The notes: generated by a model not told the origin, from the sequence alone. 52,053 bases of DNA from an uncultured Lysobacteraceae bacterium (GCA_946480825.1 CAMLLG010000026.1:1-52053); one strand, 5' to 3'; counted from the first letter of the stretch, positions 42,182 through 51,699 are shown. Program-made: numbers and translations.

Positions 42182-42547
42182 ATGGCTGTGAAGAAAGCTG
42201 CGAAGAAGGCCGCCAAAAAGGCGACCAAGAAAACCGTGAAGAAGGCTGCCAAGAAGGCCGTCCGCAAGACCGCCAAGAAGACCGCGAAGAAGGCCGCCAA
42301 GAAGACCGTGAAGAAGGCCGCCAAGAAGACCGCGAAGAAGGCCGCCAAGAAGACCGCGAAGAAGGCTGTCAAGAAGACCGCGAAGAAGGCCGCCAAGAAG
42401 ACCGCGAAGAAGGCTGCCAAGAAAGCCGCCAAGAAAGCCGCCAAGAAGCCTGCCAAGAAAGCCGCAAAAAAAAAGGCTAAAAAAGTAGCCAAGCGCGGCA
42501 AGAAGGCGGCGCCGGCCCCCATGCCGGCAGCCCCCGAGTCGCTGTAA
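42182..42547 (+). CDS. Histone H1-like Lys/Ala-rich DNA-binding protein
   Basis: A 121-residue, extremely basic protein made almost wholly of KAAKK, KTAKK and KTVKK repeats from residue 4 to about 100, with a Pro/Ala tail (APAPMPAAPESL). It resembles the C-terminal domain of eukaryotic histone H1 and bacterial AlgP/HctB-like proteins that compact DNA. AGGAG about eight bases before ATG 42182 fixes the start, although the frame is open further upstream. The coding DNA is itself a degenerate 12-15 base tandem repeat, so length probably varies between strains. Followed by a strong terminator. Confidence 0.92.
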   Translation: MAVKKAAKKAAKKATKKTVKKAAKKAVRKTAKKTAKKAAKKTVKKAAKKTAKKAAKKTAKKAVKKTAKKAAKKTAKKAAKKAAKKAAKKPAKKAAKKKAKKVAKRGKKAAPAPMPAAPESL

Positions 42548-42578
42548 GCGATACACCGATCAGATTAGCGGTATCCGA

Positions 42579-42619
42579 AACTCCCTCTCCGCGTGCCCAG
42601 GCGGAGAGGGAGTTTTTTT
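42579..42619 (+). terminator. Terminator of the histone H1-like gene
   Basis: AACTCCCTCTCCGC and GCGGAGAGGGAGTT form a perfect 14-bp stem followed by a T7 run. Confidence 0.95.
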
Positions 42620-42835
42620 ATGCCTTGACGTCTTCGGCCCGCCGGCACGACTTCGGCCAGCACGATCTTGGCCGGCGCGGTTTCGCCCCGCGCGGTTATC
42701 GCCCTGTCGGGCCGTCGAAGTACTCGATCGAATCAGCGCCCCTGGAATGCGGAACTGGCGCGGTCCTGCGACAGGAAGCGTGCGGCGACCGCGGCCCGAC
42801 GGCGGTGCGGGCAAGCGCCGAGCCGCTTGCCTGCG

Positions 42836-44290
42836 TTACTCCGGCTTCGCGTTCGAGACCGAAGCTTCCGCGCCGCCGCTGGCCGCCGGGGCGTCCGGCA
42901 GTTTCGGAAGTCCCTGCGCGTAGAGTCCCTCGTCCAGTGGTTCCGGATCGCTGTCGAGCCAGCGTTGCGGTGTCGCGCCGATCGCACGATCCAGAATCGT
43001 CGGCAGCAGACCGGAAGGGGCATTGCTGTTGGCGTTCCAGAGGATCGCGACGCCGAGGTCGCGTTCCGGCATCAGCGCGATCACGCCGCGGTAGCCCTGC
43101 ACGGCGCCGCCGTGAAAGACCACGCGATGGCCGACGTAATCGTAGACGCGCCAACCGAGCCCATAGCCTGCGGCATTGAGGCGGTCCCGCCGCCACTGTG
43201 AACCGCGGGTTTCCGCGGGCGTGTCGATCAACGGTGCGTGCAGCGTCGCGAGCAGCGCGCCGGACAGCACATCGGGACGATGTCCGCTCTGCGCCAGGAG
43301 CCATTGGCCCATGTCGCTGGCGCTCGCGTTGACGCCCGCGGCCGGCGCGACCCGGTAATAGGTGGGTTTGGGATGGACCGCTGTCCAGCCGCGGCCGGCG
43401 CGGACGTGCGGCTTGGCCCAGCGTGCGCTGGCGACGATGCCGTCCAGTCCGTAGCTGGCGTTCTGCATGCCCAGGGGCTTGAAGAGGTGCTGCGCGACCC
43501 ACTGTTCGAAGGGTTGTCCGCTGGCGCCTTGCACCACGTCGCCGATGAGGCTGTAGGCGATGTTCTGGTAGGCGTAGCACTCGCCGGGCGCGCACTGCAT
43601 CGGCGTGTAGGCGATCTTGCGTACGAGCGAGGGATACTCGGCGTTGCGTTCGAGATCGCGATCGAAAGCGTTGTGGCCGATGCCGACCCGATGGCTCAAC
43701 ACGTCGGCCACGGTCAATTGCAGCGAGGCGCGCGGCTCGGAGAACTGCAGGGTCGGGTAGTAATCGATCACGCGACTGTCCCAGCGCAGGCGGCCGTCGT
43801 TGACCAGCATGCCGGTGGCGGTGGCGGCGAAGGATTTGGACAGGGACGCCAAGCGGAAGACCGTGTTTTCGTCGACGATCTCCGGTTGGGCGACATCGGT
43901 GATGCCGTAGCCGCGCGCGCTGAGAACGCGTCCGCCCTGCACGATCGCCATCGCCATGCCGGGCACTTTCTGTCCCTTCACGAGATTCTGCGCGAGGGCT
44001 TCGAATTCGGTGACGTCGAAGCCGCTCGCCAAAGGCGCCATGCGCAACTCGGCACCCGGGTAAACGCGGGCCATCGTCGCCTTGCCGGAATAGAGGCCGG
44101 TCGTGCCGATGGTCGCGGCGTTCGGGCCGGCGCTCGCGCTGTCCCAGCGCAACGGCGTCTGCGCGGACAGTCCGGCCGCCATCGGCAACAGCATCGCGAT
44201 CACGCCGGTGCGTCGTGCGAGCGATGCGGCGGAGCGGGTGCGCTCGCACGCGACTTCCGGTGTGCGGTGGTGACGGGTCTTGTCTTTCAT
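42836..44290 (-). CDS. Class C beta-lactamase-fold serine hydrolase, exported
   Basis: A 484-residue penicillin-binding/beta-lactamase-like protein. The nucleophile motif SxxK is Ser149-Leu-Ser-Lys152 in FRLASLSKSFAATATG, the YxN motif is in CYAYQNIAYSLIG, and the third motif is HGG in VVFHGGAVQGYRG. The N-terminus has a long charged stretch then a hydrophobic segment (TGVIAMLLPMAAGLSAQ), consistent with export. Members include esterases, D-aminopeptidases and AmpC-type lactamases; here the KTG box is HGG, common in esterase/peptidase-like members, so antibiotic hydrolysis should not be assumed. Single gene, divergent from lemA. Confidence 0.9.
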   Translation of the reverse strand: MKDKTRHHRTPEVACERTRSAASLARRTGVIAMLLPMAAGLSAQTPLRWDSASAGPNAATIGTTGLYSGKATMARVYPGAELRMAPLASGFDVTEFEALAQNLVKGQKVPGMAMAIVQGGRVLSARGYGITDVAQPEIVDENTVFRLASLSKSFAATATGMLVNDGRLRWDSRVIDYYPTLQFSEPRASLQLTVADVLSHRVGIGHNAFDRDLERNAEYPSLVRKIAYTPMQCAPGECYAYQNIAYSLIGDVVQGASGQPFEQWVAQHLFKPLGMQNASYGLDGIVASARWAKPHVRAGRGWTAVHPKPTYYRVAPAAGVNASASDMGQWLLAQSGHRPDVLSGALLATLHAPLIDTPAETRGSQWRRDRLNAAGYGLGWRVYDYVGHRVVFHGGAVQGYRGVIALMPERDLGVAILWNANSNAPSGLLPTILDRAIGATPQRWLDSDPEPLDEGLYAQGLPKLPDAPAASGGAEASVSNAKPE

Positions 44291-44472
44291 CGCGAGCCCC
44301 CCCTGCGTATGCTTGACGACAGGTTCAATGTCAGTAACGTCCGCTGCGGCCGTTCGCGGGCCGCACCCGTCTCCGGGGTGCTCCGGAAAGGATCTTTCCA
44401 GACAGGGATCCCGGTGATCTCGGCCCGATCATAACGCCTGCTCCGCCATTTGCATGAACAAGGGGAGATTCG

Positions 44473-45066
44473 ATGGGTATTTTGTTGATCCTGCTCGCAA
44501 TTCTCACGGTCTTGCTGGTCTGGGGCATCGCGGTCTACAACGGCCTGGTGGCGTCGCGGAACGGTTACCGCAACGCATTCGCACAGATCGATGTGCAGTT
44601 GCAGCGCCGGTTCGATCTCATCCCCAATCTGGTCGAAACCGCCAAGGCGTACCTGTCCCACGAGCGCGAGACGCTGGAGGCGGTGGTGGCGGCGCGTTCC
44701 GCCGCGCAGTCCGGGCTGGCCGCGGCCAAGGCCTATCCCGGCGACCCCGAGGCCATGGCCCGGCTCGCCGCGGCGCAGGGGCAGCTCAATGCGGGGCTGG
44801 GGCGTCTGCTCGCGGTGGCCGAGGCCTATCCCGACCTCAAGGCCAACCAGAACATGATGCAGCTCACCGAGGAACTGACCAGCACCGAGAACAAGGTGGC
44901 GTTCGCGCGCCAGGCTTTCAACGATGCGGTCATGGCCTTCAACAACAAGCGCGAGGTGTTCCCGTCGAGCATCGTCGCCGGCATGTTCGACTTCGCGCCC
45001 GCGGTGCAGCTCGCGATCCCGGGCGATCGTGCCGAGATGCGCGAAGCGCCGAAGGTGCAGTTCTGA
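44473..45066 (+). CDS. lemA: LemA family protein
   Basis: A 197-residue protein with one N-terminal membrane helix (GILLILLAILTVLLVWGIAV) and a helical LemA domain: YNGLVASRNGYRNAFAQIDV, QLQRRFDLIPNLVETAKAYL, LTEELTSTENKVAFARQAFN, FPSSIVAGMF. LemA proteins sit in the inner membrane with the domain outside and are often encoded with M48 peptidases, as here (next gene 58 bases on). GGGGAG lies before the ATG. Confidence 0.95.
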   Translation: MGILLILLAILTVLLVWGIAVYNGLVASRNGYRNAFAQIDVQLQRRFDLIPNLVETAKAYLSHERETLEAVVAARSAAQSGLAAAKAYPGDPEAMARLAAAQGQLNAGLGRLLAVAEAYPDLKANQNMMQLTEELTSTENKVAFARQAFNDAVMAFNNKREVFPSSIVAGMFDFAPAVQLAIPGDRAEMREAPKVQF

Positions 45067-45124
45067 ATCCGACCGCGACGCCGGTGCGCGTCGCCCGTCG
45101 CCTGTCGTCCCCCGGATATCGCGC

Positions 45125-47035
45125 ATGAATTTCTTCGAACGCCAGGCCGCCGCGCGCAAGGCCTCTTTCCGTCTTGTGCTGTTGTTCGCGTTGGCGGTGC
45201 TCGGCATCGTGCTGACCATCGATTTCGTCGTCTGGATCGCGATCGTCGCGAAGGACGAGGCCACGCCGGCGCAGACGTTGGCCATTCTCGCGGCGGTTTC
45301 GCTGGTCGCGGTCGCGGTGATCGGCCTCGGATCGCTGTATCGCATCGCCACGCTTCGCGACGGCGGCGAAACCATCGCGCGCCAGATGGGCGGCGTGCCG
45401 GTGCCCGAGCAGACCCGCGACCCGCAACTGCGGCGCCTGCGCAACGTGGTCGAGGAGATCGCGATCGCCTCCGGCGTGCCGATGCCGAAGCTCTTCGTGC
45501 TGGAGCACGAAGCCGGCATCAATGCCTTCGCCGCCGGCTACGCGCCTTCGGACGCGGTGGTGGCGGTCACGCGGGGCGCCCTCGACCGGCTCAACCGCGA
45601 TGAGCTGCAGGGCGTGATCGCGCACGAATTCAGCCACATCCTCAACGGCGACATGCGTCTGAACATCCGCCTGATCGGCGTGCTGTTCGGCATCCTCATG
45701 CTGGGCGTCGCGGGCCGCAAGATCCTCGAGCACGGCCGCTTCGGCGGGCGCGACAAGGGCGCCGTGGGCATTCTCGTCGCCGCGCTGGTGGCGATGGCCA
45801 TCGGTTATCTCGGGCTGTTCTTCGGCCGCATGATCAAGGCCGGCGTCAGCCGCTCGCGCGAGCTGCTGGCCGATGCCTCGGCGGTGCAGTTCACGCGCCA
45901 GGCTGCGGGTCTGGCCGGGGCGCTCAAGAAGATCGGCGGCGTGGGCGACGGCGCGACGCTGACCCATCGCGGCGACGCCGAGGAAGTGAGCCACATGCTG
46001 TTCGGCGACGGCGCGGGCCTGAAGGGATTGTTCGCGACCCATCCACCGCTGTTGCAGCGGATCCAGGCGCTGGAGCCGAGTTTCCGCGCCGACCAGCTCG
46101 CCAATCTGCAGCGCAAGTGGATGGTCGAACCGCCGAACGGTCTGGAGGAGGACGCGCGCCTCGGCCTGAACGACAGCGGCGCGCGTCTGCCGGTGTCCGG
46201 AACGACCTTCGCCGTCAGTCCACCGATGATCGTGGCCCAGGTCGCGCATCCGTCGGGCGACGATTACCGGCGCGCGGATGTCATCGTGTCGGCGATTCCC
46301 GGTGCGCTGCGCGCGCTGGCCGCGCGCCGCGACGACGTGGTGCCGCTGCTGCTCGCGCTGTTGTTGGACGAGGATGCCGCGGTGCGGGCCAAGCAGCATG
46401 CCGAGATCGGCGCACGACTGGGCCGTCAGGCCGCGGTGCTCACCGACGCGCTGCGCAGCGAGCAACTGGGCGATCTGCACCCGATGCTGCGCCTGCCGCT
46501 GGCCGCGCTCGCCTTTCCGGTGCTGCGCCAGCGCCCGCGTCCCGAGCTCAACGTGGTGCTCGACACCGTGCACGCGGTGGTGAACACCGACGGGCGCGTG
46601 TCGGTGTTCGAATACGCGCTCGGCTCGCTGCTGCAGGCGCAGGTGCGCGAATCGCTGGATCCCGCCCTGCATCGCCCGTTCGGCCGCCGCCGCGCCGTGG
46701 ATGCCAAGCCCGCGATCGTCGCGCTGTTGGCCCTGGTCGCGCAGGCCGGGCACGACAACGCTCACGACGCGCTGCGCGCCTATCTCGCCGGCCTGCAGCG
46801 CGTCCTGCCGCACGAACACATCGACTACGCGCCGCCCGCCGAGGGCGTGCTCGCGCTGGAGACGGTCTGGCCAGTGCTGGATGCGCTCGCACCGGATGCG
46901 AAGCAGGTGCTGGTGGAAGCCATCACCGCCGCGGTGAGCCACGACGGGCGCCTGCGCGTGGCCGAGGCCGAACTGTTGCGCACCGTCTGCGGCGTGCTGC
47001 ACTGCCCACTGCCGCCGATGTTGGAGCGCGGCTGA
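45125..47035 (+). CDS. M48 family membrane zinc metallopeptidase with long C-terminal extension
   Basis: A 636-residue HtpX-like peptidase. Two membrane helices (about 16-40 and 50-72) precede the zinc site VIAHEFSHILNGD (His167, Glu168, His171) and the third ligand region SRSRELLADASAVQF (Glu246, Asp250); two further helices lie between them (about 182-198, 213-234). After about residue 330 a ~300-residue extension follows, rich in Ala/Leu helices, with VVNTDGRVSVFEYALGSLLQ resembling TerB-type domains. HtpX itself is only about 290 residues, so the extension is notable. It is encoded with lemA, probably in one operon, suggesting membrane protein quality control. Confidence 0.92.
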   Translation: MNFFERQAAARKASFRLVLLFALAVLGIVLTIDFVVWIAIVAKDEATPAQTLAILAAVSLVAVAVIGLGSLYRIATLRDGGETIARQMGGVPVPEQTRDPQLRRLRNVVEEIAIASGVPMPKLFVLEHEAGINAFAAGYAPSDAVVAVTRGALDRLNRDELQGVIAHEFSHILNGDMRLNIRLIGVLFGILMLGVAGRKILEHGRFGGRDKGAVGILVAALVAMAIGYLGLFFGRMIKAGVSRSRELLADASAVQFTRQAAGLAGALKKIGGVGDGATLTHRGDAEEVSHMLFGDGAGLKGLFATHPPLLQRIQALEPSFRADQLANLQRKWMVEPPNGLEEDARLGLNDSGARLPVSGTTFAVSPPMIVAQVAHPSGDDYRRADVIVSAIPGALRALAARRDDVVPLLLALLLDEDAAVRAKQHAEIGARLGRQAAVLTDALRSEQLGDLHPMLRLPLAALAFPVLRQRPRPELNVVLDTVHAVVNTDGRVSVFEYALGSLLQAQVRESLDPALHRPFGRRRAVDAKPAIVALLALVAQAGHDNAHDALRAYLAGLQRVLPHEHIDYAPPAEGVLALETVWPVLDALAPDAKQVLVEAITAAVSHDGRLRVAEAELLRTVCGVLHCPLPPMLERG

Positions 47036-47092
47036 CCGGCGCGTCGCGTCGATCGGTCGCGCGATCTCGCCCCTGCTCGGCGAGACGTTGCG

Positions 47093-47497
47093 TCAGCCGC
47101 GCGGTTCTCCGGCGAACCGTTTGAGGAATCCGCTGAGCCCCGAGTCGTCCTCATCGTCGACGAAATCGCGGAATTCGCCGGCGTCGTAGAAGCGTCCGTA
47201 ACAGAATTTGCAGCTTTCGAAGCGGATATGCGGCTGGTGCGGATCGACCATGTGGATCAGCGGGTAGTGATCGCAGGCCGGGCAGAGCAGGGTCGCCGGT
47301 GCCGGTGCGGTCGGGTCGAAATATTCGCCTTCGGCCGGTGGCGTCGGTTCGCCCAGGTCGATGCGCTCGGCGTCGTCGCGCAGCTGTTCGTGGGCCATGA
47401 GCTCGAACCACATGCCATGGCAACCTGTGCAGCGGTGGACGGGCTCCTGCAGATCGGGGAGCTGGTGCATCGGGGCATGGCACTTCGGGCATTGCAT
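47093..47497 (-). CDS. Zinc-ribbon (zf-TFIIB-like) protein
   Basis: A 134-residue protein with two zinc-binding pairs at the N-terminus (MQCPKCHAPM and HRCTGCHGMWFEL) and a second set (LLCPACDHYPLIHM and FESCKFCYGRFYDAGEF). The second ribbon followed by an acidic segment (FVDDEDDSG) is typical of zf-TFIIB family proteins of unknown role. It lies downstream of clp and GNAT on the minus strand, 50 bases after the GNAT stop, and is convergent with the M48 gene. Confidence 0.88.
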   Translation of the reverse strand: MQCPKCHAPMHQLPDLQEPVHRCTGCHGMWFELMAHEQLRDDAERIDLGEPTPPAEGEYFDPTAPAPATLLCPACDHYPLIHMVDPHQPHIRFESCKFCYGRFYDAGEFRDFVDDEDDSGLSGFLKRFAGEPRG

Positions 47498-47548
47498 GCG
47501 GGCGGGACCGGTGTGGGCAGGCCGCCTATTCTGCCGCAGCGGGGCGGA

Positions 47549-48028
47549 TCAGTCCCCGAGCGGTTTGACGAACCGCACCGCGCCCTCGGAAAAACCGCAG
47601 GCGCGGTAGAACGCGTGGGCTTCGGTGCGGTGGCCGGCGCTGGTCACTTCCAGTCGCGCGGCGCCGCCGAGACGGGCGCGGCGTTCGGCATCGCGCAGCA
47701 GCAGGCGGCCCAGGCCGTGGCCGCGGGCGTCGGGCAGGACCACCAGCGCCGTGACCCGGCAGGTGGTGGTGCCCAGGGGCAGGTAGTACATGAAGTCGAG
47801 CGCCAGCAGCCCGCGGACGGCGCCGCGGTGCCGGGCGACCACCAGGGCCTGGCGGTCGTTGTGCAGCATCGTGGCGATGCGCTCGGCCGCATCGGCCGCC
47901 TCGCAGGGGTAACCCAGGGCTTCCAGCAGCGCGGCGACATCGTCGGCGTCGGCCGGGACCGCGGCGCGCAGATCGACATCGTCGCCCGCCGAGTCCTGTC
48001 CTGAAGGGCCGTGCGCCGCGACCGTCAT
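47549..48028 (-). CDS. GNAT family N-acetyltransferase
   Basis: A 159-residue acetyl-CoA-dependent acetyltransferase. Motif A is CRVTALVVLPDARGHGLGRL with the acetyl-CoA pyrophosphate loop RGHGLG, and motif B is AHAFYRACGFSEGAVRFVK. The N-terminus (DLRAAVPADADDVAALLEAL) is typical. The start codon is three bases after the clp stop on the same strand, so it is probably translated from the clp message. The substrate is unknown. Confidence 0.9.
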   Translation of the reverse strand: MTVAAHGPSGQDSAGDDVDLRAAVPADADDVAALLEALGYPCEAADAAERIATMLHNDRQALVVARHRGAVRGLLALDFMYYLPLGTTTCRVTALVVLPDARGHGLGRLLLRDAERRARLGGAARLEVTSAGHRTEAHAFYRACGFSEGAVRFVKPLGD

Positions 48029-48031
48029 CGC

Positions 48032-48721
48032 TCAGCGGGTGCCGTACACCACGACGGTTTTGCCGCGCGCGTGCAGCTTGTTGTCGGCCTGCAGCTTCTT
48101 CAGCACGCGGCCGGCCATTTCGCGAGAGCAGCCGACCAGACGGGCCAGTTCCTGGCGGGAGACCCGCAACTGGGTCCCCTGCGGATGGCTCATGGCTTCC
48201 GGTTCGCGGGTCAGATCGTGCAGGGCACGAATGATGCGGTCGGTAACGTCGAGGAAGGCCAGTCGGCCGGCCTTGCGGCTGGTGTCGAGCAGGCGACGGG
48301 AGAGCTGCGCGCCGATCGCGTAGATCAACTGCGCGGCGTCGCCCGCCAAGGGGCCTTCGAGCAACTGGTAGAGCCGCTCGTAGCCGATCTCGGCCAGCTC
48401 GCACTGGGTGCGGGTGCGCAGGACGACCTCGCGGCGGTCGCTTTCGACGAACAGGCCCATTTCGCCGACGAATTCGCCTGGTCCGAAGTAGCCGAGCACC
48501 AGTTCGCGCCCGTCTTCTTCCTCGGTGATGATGCTGACCGAACCTGAAATCACGTAGTAGAGCGTGCCGGCCGGGTCGCCCGGACGGAACACCTCGGTAC
48601 GCGGCGGATAGCGGCGGCGATGGCAATGCGACAGGAAGCGCTCGATGGTCGCGACCGTCGGTGCGAGCGGATTTGCGTTGCGGCGGAGGGGGGTCAGCGT
48701 GGCCACGGGGGATGGTTTCAT
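48032..48721 (-). CDS. clp: CRP-like global regulator Clp
   Basis: A 229-residue CRP/FNR-family regulator almost certainly orthologous to Xanthomonas Clp, in which cyclic-di-GMP prevents DNA binding. The N-terminal cyclic-nucleotide fold runs from ERFLSHCHRRRYPPRTEVFR through YYVISGSVSII to FGPGEFVGEMGLFVESDRRE, a dimer helix follows, and the C-terminal helix-turn-helix is VSRQELARLVGCSREMAGRV. The divergent placement next to speD matches what I recall for xanthomonads. It would link the cyclic-di-GMP enzymes elsewhere in this window to expression of secreted enzymes and similar functions. Confidence 0.95.
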   Translation of the reverse strand: MKPSPVATLTPLRRNANPLAPTVATIERFLSHCHRRRYPPRTEVFRPGDPAGTLYYVISGSVSIITEEEDGRELVLGYFGPGEFVGEMGLFVESDRREVVLRTRTQCELAEIGYERLYQLLEGPLAGDAAQLIYAIGAQLSRRLLDTSRKAGRLAFLDVTDRIIRALHDLTREPEAMSHPQGTQLRVSRQELARLVGCSREMAGRVLKKLQADNKLHARGKTVVVYGTR

Positions 48722-48909
48722 GCGAGCCAGAACGAAGGAATAGGCAAGAGTAGGCCTTTGTCACGATTCGGGCAAACGGCACCGTATCCAACGCGCGGTG
48801 CGCCGGTGCCGCCCGGCGTCGATGCTGCGATGCGGAACCGACTCCCCCCGGGGGCCGCAATGCCGCATAATCGCGCCCCGAACCTCCGTACCCCCAAGGA
48901 ACCGATGCC

Positions 48910-49704
48910 GTGGTCAAGCCGCTGCCGCGTCTGAAGCTGCAAGGCTTCAACAACCTGACCAAGGCGCTGTCCTTCAACATCTACGACGTCTGCTACGCCG
49001 TATCCGAAGAAGAGCGCCAGCGCTACATCGCGTACATCGACGAGGAATACAACGCCGACCGCCTGACCCAGATCCTGACCGACGTGGCGGAGATCATCGG
49101 CGCGAACATCCTCAACATCGCCCGCCAGGACTACGACCCGCAGGGCGCCTCGGTGACCATCCTCATCTCCGAGGAGCCGGTGATCGACAAGAAGGACGCC
49201 GGTCGGGAGATCATTTCCGACGCCGTCGTCGCGCACATGGACAAGTCGCACATCACGGTGCACACCTATCCGGAGACCCACCCGGACAACGGCATTGCGA
49301 CCTTCCGCGCCGACATCGATGTCGCCACCTGCGGCGTGATTTCGCCGTTGAAGGCGCTCAACTACCTGATCGAAAGCCTGGAATCCGACATCGTCATCAT
49401 GGATTACCGGGTGCGCGGCTTCACCCGCGACATCAAGGGCAGGAAGCACTACATCGACCACAAGATCAATTCGATCCAGGATTATCTGGCGAAGAACATC
49501 AAGTCGCGCTACGAGATGCTGGACGTCAACGTCTACCAGGAAAACCTGTTCCACACGAAGATGCATCTCAAGGATTTCGATCTCGACCAGTACCTGTTCG
49601 AGGAGAAGGCCAAGAACCTCTCGTTCAAGGAACGCATGAAGATCGAAGCCCGTCTGCGGCGCGAGATCGAAGAGCTGTACCAGGGCCGCAATCTCGCGGA
49701 ATGA
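48910..49704 (+). CDS. speD: S-adenosylmethionine decarboxylase proenzyme
   Basis: Pyruvoyl enzyme that decarboxylates SAM to supply aminopropyl groups for spermidine. The 264-residue proenzyme has the self-cleavage site [13 protein letters not shown] with Ser113 the pyruvoyl precursor, and [29 protein letters not shown] and [20 protein letters not shown]. It matches the long E. coli-type class (264 residues there too). The start is GTG at 48910 with AAGGA upstream; the ATG at 48905 is out of frame. CATAAT at 48866-48871 is a possible -10. Confidence 0.97.
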   Translation: MVKPLPRLKLQGFNNLTKALSFNIYDVCYAVSEEERQRYIAYIDEEYNADRLTQILTDVAEIIGANILNIARQDYDPQGASVTILISEEPVIDKKDAGREIISDAVVAHMDKSHITVHTYPETHPDNGIATFRADIDVATCGVISPLKALNYLIESLESDIVIMDYRVRGFTRDIKGRKHYIDHKINSIQDYLAKNIKSRYEMLDVNVYQENLFHTKMHLKDFDLDQYLFEEKAKNLSFKERMKIEARLRREIEELYQGRNLAE

Positions 49705-49720
49705 TGTTCGCGAGATGGTC

Positions 49721-49748
49721 AAAAAAGCCGGCGAAAGCCGGCTTTTTC
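49721..49748 (+). terminator. Bidirectional terminator between speD and coq7
   Basis: AAAAAAGCCGGC-gaaa-GCCGGCTTTTT has A- and T-runs on both sides, so it can end both convergent transcripts. Confidence 0.93.
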
Positions 49749-49793
49749 GCGTTACGGGGCGGTGTTTCGAGCGATGCCGCGGACGATCGCGGC

Positions 49794-50453
49794 TCACACC
49801 CGATAGGCCACCGCTTTCATCAATTTCGACGCCGCCGCCATCAGGGTCGGCACCGGCTGCGGCAACGCCCGCGCGCCCGCGGCTTCGGCGTGGTCGGCAT
49901 GGCGCGCTTCGTCTTCCTTCATCGTGGCGAGGATCGCGCGGCTGCGGCCGTCGGCGGGCGGCAGGGTCCGCAGATGTTCTTCCAGATGCGCCTCGACCTG
50001 GCGCTCGGTCTCGACCACGAAACCCAGGTTCCAGCCGTCGCCGCGCAGGCCGGCGAGGACGCCGATGGCATAACTGCCCGCATACCAGACCGGGTTGAGC
50101 AGGCTCGGACGGCTGTCGAGCTCGCGCAGCCGGTCCGCGCACCAGGCGAGGTGGTCGGTCTCTTCCTGCGCGGCGTCGAGCAAATGGGCCCGCGTCTGCG
50201 GGTCGCGCGCGACCGAGGCCTGGCCGACATAGAGCGCCTGCGCGCAGACTTCGCCGACGTGGTTGATGCGCATGAGTCCGGCCGCGTGCCGGCGTTCGGC
50301 GTCGTCCAGGATCACGTCCGCTTCGTGCCTGCCGGGGTTCGGCCGTGCGGCACGCGGGGCGCCGGCCACGGTTTCCAGCGCGTTCTGCGCATCGGCGAGC
50401 AGACGATCGAGCGGCGACAGCGTGCGGGGCGCGTTCATGTCGGACGTTTTCAT
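49794..50453 (-). CDS. coq7: 2-polyprenyl-3-methyl-6-methoxy-1,4-benzoquinone monooxygenase (Coq7)
   Basis: Diiron hydroxylase of ubiquinone synthesis. The 219-residue protein has the ferritin-like ligand set: [43 protein letters not shown] and [14 protein letters not shown]. The ATG at 50453 overlaps the stop of the upstream Fe-S gene as ATGA, implying coupled translation, so it is preferred over the ATG at 50438 ([14 protein letters not shown]). Xanthomonads use Coq7 in place of UbiF. Confidence 0.94.
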   Translation of the reverse strand: MKTSDMNAPRTLSPLDRLLADAQNALETVAGAPRAARPNPGRHEADVILDDAERRHAAGLMRINHVGEVCAQALYVGQASVARDPQTRAHLLDAAQEETDHLAWCADRLRELDSRPSLLNPVWYAGSYAIGVLAGLRGDGWNLGFVVETERQVEAHLEEHLRTLPPADGRSRAILATMKEDEARHADHAEAAGARALPQPVPTLMAAASKLMKAVAYRV

Positions 50454-51592
50454 GCCAGACATTCTGCAAGAAATTCGAGCGGGTGCTGCACCGGCAGGGC
50501 CGTGCCGTTCGCCAGATGCAGCCGGCATCCGATGTTGGCGCTCAGCAGCCGGGTCGCGCCGCTGGCGGCGAGTTGATCGAGCAGCGGCTTGCGGAAACGC
50601 GCGGCGCGGCCCGGGTCGGTCAGCATCTGCGTGCCGGCCGCGCCGCAGCAGCCGAAGCCCGCGTCCAGCGCGACGATCTCCAGCCCCGGCACGCGGGCCA
50701 GCAGCGCGCGCAGGGCGCCATCGCTGCGAACCACATTGCGCTGGGTGCAGGGCAGATGCAGCGCGATGCGTTCGACCCGTTCGACGAAGCGGAGACGATC
50801 CGCGCGCTCGGCGAAGAGGGCGATCGCGTCGTGGACGTCGCATTGTCCGTGCAGGCTGTCGGCGAGCACTTCATGACAGCCGCTGGCGAGGCCGAGCACG
50901 TCGCGCTGACGGGTGAAGGCGGCCCGATTGGCGGTCGCCAGTTCCGCCGCAAGGTCGGTATCGCCTGCATGCGCATGCAGGCTGCCGCAGCAGGTCTGTC
51001 CACCCGGAACGACGATCCCCAGGCCTGCCGCCGCGCCCAGCCGTCGCAATGCCGCATGCAGCGGCGCATCGTAGCTGCGGGCGACGCAGCCCACGAACAG
51101 GGCCACCGTGACGTCCGTCGAAACGACAGCGGGAGGCTGCTGTTTGGACGGCACCATCGGACGCGGCAGCGGTCGCGCCCATCGGGGCAGCAGTGGCCAG
51201 GCGACCCGATAGGCCGCCAGAAGCACGGCCAAGGTGCGTGGGCGCGCAGTCAGCCATTCGGCCGCCCGCTGGCCAGCCGCGGGCGCGCGCCGGGCGCGTT
51301 GCCGTGTCCGGGCGCTGGTCAGCAGCGTCCCGTAGGGAACGTTCGCGGGACAGACGGTTTCGCAACGACGGCAGCCCAGGCAGGCATCCAGATGCGCTTC
51401 GCCCGTCGGCGTCGAGGCGGTGGCCCCGCTCTCCCAGGCCTTGATCAAGGCGATCCGACCCCGCGGCGACTCCGCTTCCAGAGCTTCCAGCGCGTAGGTC
51501 GGGCAGGACGGCAGGCACAACCCGCACTGCACGCACCGGTCGGCGAGTGCGGCCAGGGACGGGGCATCGGGGGCGGGGCGGGGTGCGTTCAC
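50450..51592 (-). CDS. (Fe-S)-binding oxidoreductase, GlcF-like
   Basis: A 380-residue protein with two [4Fe-4S] motifs near the N-terminus ([17 protein letters not shown] and [18 protein letters not shown]), then two CCG domains ([56 protein letters not shown]). This is the plan of the glycolate oxidase iron-sulphur subunit GlcF and related lactate/glycerol-3-phosphate oxidoreductases. No flavin subunit (GlcD/GlcE) is nearby, so the partner is unknown. GGAAG eight bases upstream favours the GTG at 51592 over a TTG at 51610. Coupled to coq7 by ATGA. Confidence 0.87.
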   Translation of the reverse strand: MNAPRPAPDAPSLAALADRCVQCGLCLPSCPTYALEALEAESPRGRIALIKAWESGATASTPTGEAHLDACLGCRRCETVCPANVPYGTLLTSARTRQRARRAPAAGQRAAEWLTARPRTLAVLLAAYRVAWPLLPRWARPLPRPMVPSKQQPPAVVSTDVTVALFVGCVARSYDAPLHAALRRLGAAAGLGIVVPGGQTCCGSLHAHAGDTDLAAELATANRAAFTRQRDVLGLASGCHEVLADSLHGQCDVHDAIALFAERADRLRFVERVERIALHLPCTQRNVVRSDGALRALLARVPGLEIVALDAGFGCCGAAGTQMLTDPGRAARFRKPLLDQLAASGATRLLSANIGCRLHLANGTALPVQHPLEFLAECLA

Positions 51593-51670
51593 CGCGTCAT
51601 CTTCCGGCAAGGCGATGCGATGCGCGAGCGCGCCTCATCGGGCTTTTTCGAGGCTTCGGATCCGGTCGGC

Positions 51671-51699
51671 TTGCGATCCCCCGGGGCCGGGGCTATGAT
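51671..51699 (+). promoter_or_regulatory. Promoter of rplM
   Basis: TTGCGA (51671-51676), a 17-base GC-rich spacer and TATGAT (51694-51699) match sigma-70 well. The spacer is strongly G/C-clustered. Confidence 0.75.

Noticed and set aside
42031..42522. Minus-strand frame that looks like a membrane protein (FLAAF repeats)
   Set aside because: It is the reverse complement of the KAAKK repeats of the histone H1-like gene; the hydrophobic pattern is an artefact.
42620..42835. Minus-strand frame of 84 codons (42560-42814) after the histone gene
   Set aside because: Runs back through the terminator stem and has repetitive Arg/Gly sequence with no ribosome site.
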